Assembly (NCBI GenBank): GCA_003598025.1
Contig: QZKH01000006.1
Location: 1-44,034 of the forward strand
Direction: 5' to 3'
Source: Candidatus Omnitrophota bacterium
GTDB lineage: Bacteria > Omnitrophota > Gorgyraeia > Gygaellales > Profunditerraquicolaceae
DNA: 44,034 bases
Shown: positions 17,087 to 25,648 of the stretch, in pieces
How the letters are laid out: each line of letters starts with the position of its first letter
How positions within the stretch are numbered: the first letter of the stretch is position 1
The notes under the pieces: model-generated
Databases searched by the model: none
What the model was told of the DNA's origin: nothing
Seen by the model: the letters and a program-made list of their open reading frames with translations, nothing else
Position numbers and translations under genes: made by a program

Positions 17087-18933
17087 ATGTTATAGTTATA
17101 GGTGCCGGGCATGCCGGCATAGAAGCAAGCCTTGCAAGTGCCAGGATGAAGTGCGTAACCGCTCTTTTGACAATGGACCCGGATAGGATCGGATTTTTAA
17201 GCTGTAATCCCGCAATAGGAGGAGTAGGCAAGGGACAGCTTGTAAAGGAAATAGATGCTTTGGGCGGAAAGATGGCTAAGGCAGCAGATAGCTGTGCCAT
17301 ACAATTCAGAATGCTTAACGCATCTAAGGGGGCAGCTGTGCATTCATCAAGGGCGCAGATAGATAGTAAGATGTATAACCTTTATATGAGTAATGCGGTT
17401 AGAAAACAGCCCGGGCTTAGCATTATAAAAGCCCAGGCCATTGAGATTATAATAGAGCATGGAAGCGTAATAGGAGTTAAGACCAGCAATAATGAAGAGA
17501 TTTTCTCGAAGGCTGTAATTGTCTGCCCTGGCACATTTCTCGATGGGATAATACACATAGGCTTAAAGCATTTTAGCGGAGGCAGGCTCGATGAGCCGGC
17601 TTCAATTAATCTTGCCTCGAATTTAAAAGAGATAGGTTTTAACCTTCTTAGGTTTAAGACCGGCACTTGCCCCCGCCTTGATAAAAATACTATAGATTTT
17701 AGCTCTCTTATAATACAGCAGGCGGATCATTGCCCTGTTCCTTTTTCATTCTCCACAAAGAGTATCAGGCAAAAACAGGTACCCTGTTTTATTACCTATA
17801 CCAATACAGGGACACACGCAATTATTAAGAACGGATTATCCCGTTCACCGCTTTATACCGGTAAGATAAAATCTACAGGCGTAAGATATTGTCCTTCGAT
17901 CGAGGATAAAATAGTCAGGTTTTCCGATAAAGAGAAACACCAGGTATTTCTGGAGCCGGAAGGGTTAAGTTCGGAGTTAATATATCCAAATGGTCTCTCG
18001 ACCAGCTTGCCGGAGGATGTCCAGCTTGAAATGATCCATTCCATAGACGGGCTTAAGGAAGCAAAGATTGTCCGTTTTGGCTATGGTATAGAGCACACTG
18101 TGGCAGAGCCAACCCAGCTATTCCCTACACTTGAAACAAAATTGATAAAAAACCTGTATTTGGCAGGCCAGATAAACGGGACAACCGGCTATGAAGAGGC
18201 AGCAGCTCAAGGTCTGATTGCAGGGATAAACGCAGCTTTAAGGGTAAAGGGTAGAGAACAGGTTATACTTGACCGTTCTTCAAGCTATATCGGGGTGTTA
18301 ATCGATGATTTGACAACTAAAGGTACGCTTGAACCTTACCGGATGTTTACTTCTCGTGTTGAATACCGGCTTATCGTGCGTCAAGATAACGCTGACCACA
18401 GGCTAAGCAGGATCGGTTATGAAGCAGGGCTTGTGTCCAAGAAAGATTATGAGCAGGTACAGAAAAAATATAAGCATATAGCCGCCGGTATAGATTTGTT
18501 AAAAAAAACAAAGATTAAGCCAGTTCCCCGGGTTATCGCAAGCTTGTCCAGAATAAAAATACCGGCTATAAACAGGGTAATCAGCTTAGAAGAGATATTA
18601 AGGAGGCCGCAAGTTCATATTAAGGATTTGGTTAAGGCCGGATTAATCCGCCTAAAGATCCCTGATTTTGCTTTGCCTCAGGTCGAAACAGAGGTAAAAT
18701 ATTCTGGGTTTATTCAGAGGCAGCTTAAGGATGTAGAGAGATTCAAGAATTTAGAGAGAATTAAGATACCCGAGAGCATCGACTATAAAAATATCAGCGG
18801 CGTCTCTCATGAAATAAAAGAGAAGCTGGCAAGATTCAGGCCGCTGAATCTGGGACAGGCCTCGCGTATTTCGGGCGTTACTCCAGCGGCAATTTCATTA
18901 TTAATGGTTTATTTAAAGAAGATCAATGGATAA
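17074..18933 (+). CDS. mnmG: tRNA uridine-5-carboxymethylaminomethyl modification enzyme MnmG (GidA)
   Basis: A 619-residue FAD protein that, with MnmE, places the cmnm5 group on wobble U34 of certain tRNAs. The N-terminus has the dinucleotide motif VIVIGAGHAGIEA, followed by LSCNPAIGGVGKGQL. TGVRYCPSIEDKIVRF and GYEEAAAQGLIAGINAA are the two family signatures, and a helical C-terminal domain (about 530-619) binds tRNA and MnmE. Length is normal. There is no Shine-Dalgarno; the start codon lies inside an array of 7-bp repeats, which may have replaced the native leader. MnmE is not in the window. The next gene overlaps by eight bases. Confidence 0.95.
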   Translation: MNYYDVIVIGAGHAGIEASLASARMKCVTALLTMDPDRIGFLSCNPAIGGVGKGQLVKEIDALGGKMAKAADSCAIQFRMLNASKGAAVHSSRAQIDSKMYNLYMSNAVRKQPGLSIIKAQAIEIIIEHGSVIGVKTSNNEEIFSKAVIVCPGTFLDGIIHIGLKHFSGGRLDEPASINLASNLKEIGFNLLRFKTGTCPRLDKNTIDFSSLIIQQADHCPVPFSFSTKSIRQKQVPCFITYTNTGTHAIIKNGLSRSPLYTGKIKSTGVRYCPSIEDKIVRFSDKEKHQVFLEPEGLSSELIYPNGLSTSLPEDVQLEMIHSIDGLKEAKIVRFGYGIEHTVAEPTQLFPTLETKLIKNLYLAGQINGTTGYEEAAAQGLIAGINAALRVKGREQVILDRSSSYIGVLIDDLTTKGTLEPYRMFTSRVEYRLIVRQDNADHRLSRIGYEAGLVSKKDYEQVQKKYKHIAAGIDLLKKTKIKPVPRVIASLSRIKIPAINRVISLEEILRRPQVHIKDLVKAGLIRLKIPDFALPQVETEVKYSGFIQRQLKDVERFKNLERIKIPESIDYKNISGVSHEIKEKLARFRPLNLGQASRISGVTPAAISLLMVYLKKING

Positions 18934-19606
18934 AGAGATTAATTATCGCTTGCTTAAGAATTTTTGCCTGGATTCCGGAATGGACTTGTTCGGCGTCGCC
19001 GATATAAGCAAAATCAAGAATACTTTTGAGTTTGATGCCAACACCCTTAAAAAACTGAATTTAGCTGTTTGTCTTGGATTGGGTTTATCCCGCTCTGTAC
19101 TCTATGGAATCAGCGATAAGCCTACCCGTCTTTACTCCCATCATTATCGAACTGTAAATGATTTCCTTGATCAAATGGCGTTAAAAGCGGCAATTCTTAT
19201 ACAAAGGAAAGGATTTACCGCACTACCCGTACCTGCTTCCCAGATATTGGACTGGCAGAGCCAGAAGGCCCACCTTTCCCATAAAAAACTTGGCCAGTTG
19301 GCAGGCTTAGGCTGGATAGGCAGGAATAATCTCTTAGTAAATAAGCGGCTTGGAAGCCAATTTAGGATTGTTTCAATACTTACTGATATGCCGCTAAAGA
19401 AAGATAAGCCTGTAGATGACGGTTGTCAAAACTGTATGCTTTGTATCAGGGCCTGCCCGGTCAAGGCAATAAAGAAAGACCGGAAGGATTTTAATCATAT
19501 TAAGTGTTTTGAAAAATTAAAGGAATTCGCCAGGCAGCATGTGGTTGAACAGTACATTTGCGGAGTATGTGTTAATGTTTGCAGAGGAGAATTAAAAAAT
19601 GGTTAA
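18926..19606 (+). CDS. short QueG-like double [4Fe-4S] protein
   Basis: A 226-residue cytoplasmic protein related to epoxyqueuosine reductase QueG. It has the LGWIGRNNLLVNKRLGS segment and a ferredoxin-like domain with Cys167, 170, 173 and 177 (CQNCMLCIRACP), then KCFEKL and CGVCVNVCRG for a second cluster. QueG is usually 300-380 residues and carries a catalytic Asp in a conserved YARGRDYH-type stretch. Here the matching place reads LYSHHYRTVNDF and the C-terminal HEAT part is absent, so queuosine activity is not assured. It overlaps mnmG by eight bases, and MnmG and QueG both act on tRNA position 34, so a tRNA or redox role is plausible. Confidence 0.7.
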   Translation: MDKEINYRLLKNFCLDSGMDLFGVADISKIKNTFEFDANTLKKLNLAVCLGLGLSRSVLYGISDKPTRLYSHHYRTVNDFLDQMALKAAILIQRKGFTALPVPASQILDWQSQKAHLSHKKLGQLAGLGWIGRNNLLVNKRLGSQFRIVSILTDMPLKKDKPVDDGCQNCMLCIRACPVKAIKKDRKDFNHIKCFEKLKEFARQHVVEQYICGVCVNVCRGELKNG

Positions 19607-21206
19607 AGAGATAATTTTTGGAGTTGTCGGAGGCTTAGGACTATTTATTTATGGTATTTGGCAGATGAGCGAAGGTTTGCATAAAGCAAGCGGCGAGAGG
19701 ATGCGCAGAATACTCCATAATTTTACCGGCAGTCCCATAAAGGGAGTATTAGTCGGTGCAGGCATAACAAGCCTTGTGCAGTCATCATCGGCTACAACCG
19801 TTATGGTGGTTGGCTTTGTCAATGCAGGGCTTATGACTTTGATGCAGGCGCTAGGAGTAATATTCGGGGCAAATATAGGTACCACAGTAACTGCGCAATT
19901 AGTCGCTTTTAAGCTTACAGAGTATGCTTTACCGATAATCGGCTTAGGTATGTTTATGCTTTTTGTGGCAAAAAAGAAGTCGCATAAACATATAGGCGAG
20001 TTCCTGCTTGGTTTTGGTATTCTTTTTCTTGGCTTGAATATCCTCACCGGAGTTATAAAACCTTTAAGTAACTCCGATGTTTTTAATCATATTCTTCTTA
20101 CATTCAGCGCAAGCCCTTTGTTGGGTATCCTTGCGGGTGCGGCAGTGACTGCAATATTACAGAGCAGTTCAGTTACCACAGGTATGGTTTTAGGCTTAGC
20201 TATGGCCAACCTTATTGACCTTAAGGCTGCCATTCCTTTAATCCTAGGTTGTAATATAGGCACCTGCGTTACCGCCTTACTTGCCTCAATCGGGGCTAAT
20301 ATTTCAGCAAAGAGGGCTGCTCTGGCGCATATTATGTTTAATGTGATAGGCGTTTTAATATTTTTTCCTTTTTTAGGCTTGTTTACCGGGATAGTAATGC
20401 GCACTTCCGGAGAAATACCCAGGCAGATAGCCAATGCGCACACGTTATTTAATGTGATTAACACGTTTATTTTCTTACCCTTTGTGCCGCTGTATGCTAA
20501 ATTTCTGACAAATGTAATTAAAGGTGAAGAAGAGGAGGAGATAGAATATTTACCGAAATACCTGGAGAAACATTTATTGCATACTCCCCCGATCGCTATT
20601 GAGGCAGCCACAAAAGAAATCGTAAGGACTTTACAGCTCACTCAGAAAATGGTCAGTTCATCTATGAAGAATTTCTTTACTCCGGATGAGAAATCGCTTG
20701 CCAGGGTAGCAAAAAGAGAAGAAGCGGTAGACGCTTTAAGGGAGGGGATAACTAATTATCTGGTTGAGCTTATGCAGCGTGAGCTTAGCGAAGAAGAATC
20801 AAAGAAGATACCTCCGCTTATCCATGTTATTAACGATGTTGAGAGAATAGGTGACCATGCCGAAAACCTTATGCAACTTGCCCGGCAGAAGATGGATTCA
20901 AGCCTGTCATTTTCGGGTATGGCCAATGAAGAATTGAGGGGTATGCACGTTGACCTTGACGAGATGATTAATTGCTCTGTAAGGGCGCTTAGTGCGAATA
21001 GCACAGACGAGGCAAGGCGGGTTTTAGAACAGGAGTGCAAGATCAATTCTTTAAGAGACGGCCTTAAGTCTAATCATGTCAAAAGGCTTGAGAGAGGGCA
21101 GTGTAATGTATTATCAGGAGTTGTATTCCTTGATACAATTAGCAACCTCGAGAAAATAGGAGACCATCTTAATAACGTGGCTCAGGCTGTTATGGAAGGG
21201 CTTTAA
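19599..21206 (+). CDS. Na+/phosphate symporter with C-terminal PhoU-like domain
   Basis: A 535-residue inner-membrane protein of the Na/Pi cotransporter (NptA/YjbB) family. Two inverted membrane repeats carry the paired substrate motifs VQSSSATTVM (about 50-60) and LQSSSVTTGM (about 187-196), each followed by a GANIGT or GCNIGT turn. From about 335 onward the protein is cytoplasmic and helical with PhoU-like features (VINDVERIGDHAENL and SNLEKIGDHLNNVAQ). It overlaps the QueG-like gene by eight bases and precedes phoB by six, tying sodium-driven phosphate transport to the Pho regulators. It may import or, like YjbB, export phosphate; the direction cannot be read. Confidence 0.88.
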   Translation: MVKEIIFGVVGGLGLFIYGIWQMSEGLHKASGERMRRILHNFTGSPIKGVLVGAGITSLVQSSSATTVMVVGFVNAGLMTLMQALGVIFGANIGTTVTAQLVAFKLTEYALPIIGLGMFMLFVAKKKSHKHIGEFLLGFGILFLGLNILTGVIKPLSNSDVFNHILLTFSASPLLGILAGAAVTAILQSSSVTTGMVLGLAMANLIDLKAAIPLILGCNIGTCVTALLASIGANISAKRAALAHIMFNVIGVLIFFPFLGLFTGIVMRTSGEIPRQIANAHTLFNVINTFIFLPFVPLYAKFLTNVIKGEEEEEIEYLPKYLEKHLLHTPPIAIEAATKEIVRTLQLTQKMVSSSMKNFFTPDEKSLARVAKREEAVDALREGITNYLVELMQRELSEEESKKIPPLIHVINDVERIGDHAENLMQLARQKMDSSLSFSGMANEELRGMHVDLDEMINCSVRALSANSTDEARRVLEQECKINSLRDGLKSNHVKRLERGQCNVLSGVVFLDTISNLEKIGDHLNNVAQAVMEGL

Positions 21207-21212
21207 GAGGGG

Positions 21213-21902
21213 ATGAAGGAAAGAGTTTTAATAGTTGATGACGAGAAAGATATAGTTAAGATGCTTGAGTATAACCTTAAGAAAGAAGGTTATATCACTT
21301 ATTCTGCTTTTGATGGGGAAGAAGCATTGAATCAGGTAGCAGCTAAGAAGCCGGATATTATTATACTGGATTTGATGTTACCGAAGATTGACGGCCTAGA
21401 AGTATGCAAAACTATAAAAAAAGATGATGAGCTTGCCTTTATACCGGTGATCATGCTCACGGCAAAAACGCAGGAGGCGGATAAAGTGGCGGGCTTAGAG
21501 ATCGGGGCTGATGACTATATTACTAAACCTTTCAGCCCGAGAGAGCTAATTGCCAGGGTTAAGGCAGTGCTCCGCCGGGTAAAAGAGAAAGACAGAGCCC
21601 CTCAAATCTTTAATATCGGGAAGTTGATGGTAGATTTGAGTAAAATAACGGTTACGGTGAATAATACGGCGGTAGATTTGACTTCCAAGGAATTTGAATT
21701 ACTGGCTGCTTTGATTAAAGCCAGGGGAAGGGTGCTCTCCCGTGAATATCTTTTAGATAATATTTGGGGCTATGATAATGCAATCGATATCCAGACCAGG
21801 ACCGTGGATGTGCACATAATGGCCCTGCGCAGGAAATTGAAATCCGAAGCCAAGAGAATAATTACTGTCAAGAATTATGGCTATAAATTTAAGATAGAAT
21901 AG
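21213..21902 (+). CDS. phoB: phosphate regulon response regulator PhoB
   Basis: A 229-residue OmpR/PhoB-class regulator. The receiver domain (1-120) has the acidic pair in VDDEKD, the phospho-acceptor Asp53 in IILDLMLP, Thr in MLTAK and Lys in YITKPF. The winged-helix domain (about 130-229) includes LTSKEFELLAALIKARGRVLSREYLLDNIWG and ends with VKNYGYKFKIE. It lies between the phosphate symporter and a PhoR-like kinase, and a Pho-box-like repeat is found 20 bases after phoR, so the PhoB assignment is firm for a family with many paralogues. Confidence 0.92.
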   Translation: MKERVLIVDDEKDIVKMLEYNLKKEGYITYSAFDGEEALNQVAAKKPDIIILDLMLPKIDGLEVCKTIKKDDELAFIPVIMLTAKTQEADKVAGLEIGADDYITKPFSPRELIARVKAVLRRVKEKDRAPQIFNIGKLMVDLSKITVTVNNTAVDLTSKEFELLAALIKARGRVLSREYLLDNIWGYDNAIDIQTRTVDVHIMALRRKLKSEAKRIITVKNYGYKFKIE

Positions 21903-21909
21903 GCAAAAT

Positions 21910-23121
21910 ATGCTGTTATTCAATGCCAAAAACAGAAGAATCAGGGAATTAACGGATAAATTAAATGCTATAGCTAGCGGAAGCCAAGACTACAAGTTTC
22001 GAACTGATTACAAAGATGGCATTGGGTCTTTATCAGAAGCGATTAGCCTTTGTGTCTCTTTATTCAGGGAGAAAGTCTCTGCCCTTGAGAAGGAAGTCGC
22101 AAAATCACATGCAATATTAAACAGCATGGCTGAAGGCGTTATTATAACCGATATAGAATCAAGGATCGTCTCTTTTAATCCCAGTATAGAAGAAATATTC
22201 CATGTTACCAGGGCAGCATCTCAGGGAAAATTCTTCCTTGAAGTAATAAGTAATACCGACATTTCCGAAGTTATAAGCGAAGTTTTAAGAAACAAAGAAT
22301 TTATTTCGAGAGAAATTTCATTGTTATGGCCGGTACAAAGGGTATTCCATGTCAACGCCTCGCCTCTTTTGGAGGAGGAACGGATAAGCGGATGCCTGGT
22401 TGTAATCCATGATATAACTGAAATCAGAAGGCTCGAAGCTATGCGCCGTGATTTTATCGCTAATATATCGCATGAAATAAAAACTCCGCTTACTTCAATA
22501 AAAGGCTATGTTGAAACACTGTTAGAAGGGGCAATGGATGATAAAGAAAACCGTATTGAATTTCTTAATATCATACGTAATCATACCAACCGCCTGAATA
22601 CTTTAATAGAAGATCTTCTGAACCTCTCGTATCTTGAATCAGGGAGCGCAGCTTTAGATAAAACCGCTGTTAATTTATACAATCTAACGCAAGAAGTATT
22701 GTCAGGATTCAAAGGCCAGGCTTTAAGAAGGAATATAAAGATAGTAAATAACCTGCCTTCAGATATATCGGTTGCAGCCGATAAAAACATGATGTATCAA
22801 GTCTTTAATAATCTCTTAGACAATGCGTTTAAGTTCAATAAAGATAACACAAGCATAAAAATATACTCTGAAACAATCAGTGGCTTGATAAAAGTTACTA
22901 TAGAAGATTCAGGTTGTGGTATCCCTGAGAAAGAAGCCGGACGCATATTTGAGCGTTTCTATAGGGTTGATAAGGCGCGCTCCAGGGAATTAGGAGGCAC
23001 AGGATTAGGCCTTTCTATAGTAAAGCATATAATTGAATTACACCTTGGGACTGTCGGCGTAGATAGTATTGAAGGCATAGGCTCAAAATTTTGGTTTACC
23101 ATTCCTTGTTTGAGCGAATAG
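21910..23121 (+). CDS. phoR: PhoR-like sensor histidine kinase lacking transmembrane segments
   Basis: A 403-residue kinase: an N-terminal helical linker (about 1-70), a PAS domain (about 72-172, ILNSMAEGVIITD), a DHp domain with His188 in NISHEIKTPLTSIKGY, and an ATPase domain with N box (NNLLDNAFKFN), DSGCGIP and GTGLGLSIVKH. Canonical PhoR begins with membrane helices. Here residue 1 starts the cytoplasmic part and the gene begins eight bases after phoB, so there is no room for an anchor. The kinase should be soluble and take its phosphate signal through the Pst complex and PhoU. Confidence 0.88.
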   Translation: MLLFNAKNRRIRELTDKLNAIASGSQDYKFRTDYKDGIGSLSEAISLCVSLFREKVSALEKEVAKSHAILNSMAEGVIITDIESRIVSFNPSIEEIFHVTRAASQGKFFLEVISNTDISEVISEVLRNKEFISREISLLWPVQRVFHVNASPLLEEERISGCLVVIHDITEIRRLEAMRRDFIANISHEIKTPLTSIKGYVETLLEGAMDDKENRIEFLNIIRNHTNRLNTLIEDLLNLSYLESGSAALDKTAVNLYNLTQEVLSGFKGQALRRNIKIVNNLPSDISVAADKNMMYQVFNNLLDNAFKFNKDNTSIKIYSETISGLIKVTIEDSGCGIPEKEAGRIFERFYRVDKARSRELGGTGLGLSIVKHIIELHLGTVGVDSIEGIGSKFWFTIPCLSE

Positions 23122-23142
23122 CCCGTTTAACCTTCCTCAAAT

Positions 23143-23170
23143 TTTACACAGTTTTTACATATTCTATAAA
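23143..23170 (+). promoter_or_regulatory. Pho-box-like repeats and promoter for the pst operon
   Basis: TTTTACA ends at 23148, is repeated 11 bp later ending at 23159, and CTATAAA follows in the same 11-bp register. Seven-base units separated by four bases are the layout of PhoB/PhoP boxes. A -10 TATAAA (23165-23170) stands 17 bases after TTTTAC (23142-23147). Confidence 0.6.
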
Positions 23171-23235
23171 TGAAATTCATATGTATACGTTATATTTATC
23201 CTGTATCCTATCAACATATTAAAAAAGGAGGCAGG

Positions 23236-23889
23236 ATGAAGAGATTTTTAGTTGCAGCTGCTGGTTTATTTCTTATGGCAATAAGTTCAGCTTACAGTTA
23301 TGACGACGGTGATTTTCAGGTCTGGCATACCGAAACGCAGGAAAAGGAAATAAATAACAGCTTAAAAGTTGGATTAGAAGAAGAGGTGCGTTTTGGCGGT
23401 AGCGCAAGTGAATTGTATTATCACCATTATGACCTTGGTTTTGTAAAAAGCATAAATAAGAACCTTGATATAGGTGTCAATTACCGTCAGGTGTATGAAA
23501 AGAAAAGCGGCAAATTCAAGGAAGAGAACCGGCCGCATATTAACGCGGTATTGAAAACAAGTTTTTTGGGATGCCAGATAGATGACCGTAACCGTTTTCA
23601 ATACAGGCACTTTGATTACAAGGCTGACCTTTGGCAATACAGGAATAAGCTTACGGTAAGGCTGCCTTTTAAATTCAGCCGCTTTGAATTTAAACCCTAT
23701 ATTAGTGATGAAGTATTTATTGACCTGGATGATAACGGTTTAAGCAGGAATAGATTTTACTCGGGGCTTGCTTTTAAATTATTCAAGGACCTTAAAGGTG
23801 AAATCTACTATTTGCTCCAAAGCAGCAAGGGTGCTACCCACTGGACAGATGCCAATGTTTTGGGAACCAAGGTTAAACTATCTTTTTAA
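23236..23889 (+). CDS. DUF2490-like outer-membrane beta-barrel protein
   Basis: A 217-residue protein with a signal peptide (about 1-22, ending AYS-YD). The body alternates hydrophobic and polar residues like membrane beta-strands, and ends in a terminal Phe (KVKLSF), the usual outer-membrane insertion signal. The pattern WHTETQEKEINNSLKVGLEEEVRFG and the later RNRFQYRHFDY match the DUF2490 family. I chose the ATG at 23236 because it has AGGAGG just upstream and starts a signal peptide; the ATG at 23170 adds an unrelated stretch. It is the first gene of the Pho-box-led pst operon, so it may be a phosphate-starvation porin; that is inference. Confidence 0.75.
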   Translation: MKRFLVAAAGLFLMAISSAYSYDDGDFQVWHTETQEKEINNSLKVGLEEEVRFGGSASELYYHHYDLGFVKSINKNLDIGVNYRQVYEKKSGKFKEENRPHINAVLKTSFLGCQIDDRNRFQYRHFDYKADLWQYRNKLTVRLPFKFSRFEFKPYISDEVFIDLDDNGLSRNRFYSGLAFKLFKDLKGEIYYLLQSSKGATHWTDANVLGTKVKLSF

Positions 23890-23922
23890 TGAAAATATAC
23901 TAAGAATACGGAGGGTTTTATT

Positions 23923-24777
23923 ATGAAGAAAAATATATTTATGCTGGTTGTTTCTGTATGCATTTGGTTAAATCCGCTTTTTGCCGCTTCTACTGATTCA
24001 ATGCAAATCAAGGGTTCTGACACCATGGTAAACCTGGTTCAGTCCTGGGCTGAAGAGTATATGAATATAAACCATGATGACTTTATTGCTGTTACCGGGG
24101 GAGGTTCAGGTACCGGGATTGCAAGCCTGATAAGCGGTACTTGCGATATCGCCATGAGTTCGCGGGAGATTAAGACTAAAGAGATTGATATGGCTAAGCA
24201 AAGAGGCATAGAGCCCCATGAGATGAAAGTTGCCCTTGACGGTTTAGCTGTGGTAGTAAATCCGAAGAACCCGGTTGATAAACTTACCATAAACCAATTA
24301 GCTGATATCTTTACCGGCAGGATAAAGAATTGGAAAGAGTTAAACGGGCCCGATCAGAAAATCGTGATCTTATCCAGAGAAGTAAATTCCGGGACGCATG
24401 TATATTTTAAAGAACACGTCTTAAGAAATAATGATACGGCGTCGAAAAAGGAATTTGCGCCTTCGGCTTTGCTGCTTTCTTCTTCACAGGCTATTGCTGA
24501 TGAAATTGCATCAAATCCTGCGGCGATCGGTTATTACGGTATGGGCTATATAAGCAAAGCCCAAAAAGCAATAGCTGTAGCAAAGGATGCGCGCTCTGCC
24601 TATATTACACCTACAATAGATAATGTTATTGACGGCAAATACCCAATATCAAGGCCGCTGTTTTTTTATACTAAGGGCTTACCCCAAGGAATTGTAAAAA
24701 GTTTTATAGATTTTATACTCTCTTCAAAAGGGCAGGAGATAGTTATAGATACGGATTTTGTGCCTATCAAACGATAA
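23923..24777 (+). CDS. pstS: phosphate-binding protein PstS
   Basis: A 284-residue periplasmic protein with a signal peptide (about 1-22, ending FAA). Phosphate-binding loops are visible as IKGSDTMVNL, TGGGSGTGI, MSSREIK and LSREVNSGTHVYFKEH. It delivers phosphate to PstCA. GGAGG precedes the ATG, 33 bases after the barrel gene. No lipobox is seen, so it should be free in the periplasm. Length is short but normal for the PstS group with one compact binding domain. Confidence 0.94.
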   Translation: MKKNIFMLVVSVCIWLNPLFAASTDSMQIKGSDTMVNLVQSWAEEYMNINHDDFIAVTGGGSGTGIASLISGTCDIAMSSREIKTKEIDMAKQRGIEPHEMKVALDGLAVVVNPKNPVDKLTINQLADIFTGRIKNWKELNGPDQKIVILSREVNSGTHVYFKEHVLRNNDTASKKEFAPSALLLSSSQAIADEIASNPAAIGYYGMGYISKAQKAIAVAKDARSAYITPTIDNVIDGKYPISRPLFFYTKGLPQGIVKSFIDFILSSKGQEIVIDTDFVPIKR

Positions 24778-24784
24778 TTATTTT

Positions 24785-25648
24785 ATGCGCAAATTCAAGG
24801 AATCCATTATTGAGAAACTGATAATTGTATGCGGATTAGCATCCATATTTTTCGTAATACTCATTTTACTTTTTTTGTTAAAGGAAGGATTATCGGTATT
24901 CAAGACGGCAGGTTTTGTTGATTTTATTCTTGGCAGGAAATGGTATCCCATTTCTGAGCCTGCGCAGCTGGGCATATTACCATTGATTATCGGCTCTCTG
25001 CTTGTTACCTTTGGAGCGGTTGTTATTTCTGTGCCTATAGGTGTTGCTTGTGCTGTGTTTATTGCAGAGGTTGCTCCATCCAGGATAAAAGAGCTGCTTA
25101 AAGCGACAGTTGAGCTTTTATCAGCCATACCAAGCGTAGTCCTGGGTTTTGTCGGTATGGTAACTTTGGTGCCGTGGATAAAAAATATATTTCACTTACC
25201 TACCGGACTTACTGCTTTTTCAGGATCAATAATGCTTGCTTTTATGGCTATGCCGACAATTGTTTCTATCGCTGAAGATGCCTTATATTCTGTACCTAAA
25301 ACATATAAGGAAGGCGCTTTAGCATTAGGTGCTACCCATTGGCAGGCTATCTATCGCGTAATGTTGCCCGCTGCTTCTTCCGGAATTCTGGCAGCAGTGA
25401 TGCTGGGGATAGGCAGGGTTATCGGTGAAACAATGGCAGTAATGATGATAACCGGTAATGCCGCCGTTATCCCGACAAGTTTATTCCAGCCAGTAAGGAC
25501 ACTTACTGCGACTATTGCTGCAGAAATGGGTGAAACTGTTGTAGGCAGCGAACATTATTTCGCACTTTTTGCTATTGGTATTGTGCTGTTTATTATCAGT
25601 TTTTTAATAAATGTAACAGCGGACCTGTTTTTACATAAAAAAAGATGA
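24785..25648 (+). CDS. pstC: phosphate ABC transporter permease PstC
   Basis: A 287-residue inner-membrane permease with six predicted helices. Family motifs include ISVPIGVACAVFIAEVAP, LSAIPSVVLGFVGM, GALALGATHWQAIYRVMLP (ATPase-docking loop) and GIGRVIGETMAVMM. I chose the ATG at 24785, seven bases after pstS; an in-frame TTG at 24758 would overlap pstS by 20 bases and add nothing conserved. It pairs with PstA, whose start overlaps its stop. Confidence 0.93.
   Translation: MRKFKESIIEKLIIVCGLASIFFVILILLFLLKEGLSVFKTAGFVDFILGRKWYPISEPAQLGILPLIIGSLLVTFGAVVISVPIGVACAVFIAEVAPSRIKELLKATVELLSAIPSVVLGFVGMVTLVPWIKNIFHLPTGLTAFSGSIMLAFMAMPTIVSIAEDALYSVPKTYKEGALALGATHWQAIYRVMLPAASSGILAAVMLGIGRVIGETMAVMMITGNAAVIPTSLFQPVRTLTATIAAEMGETVVGSEHYFALFAIGIVLFIISFLINVTADLFLHKKR

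Noticed and set aside
19649-20641. Long minus-strand reading frames within the Na/Pi symporter gene
   Set aside because: They are antisense shadows of a well-supported gene and show no family motifs or ribosome sites.
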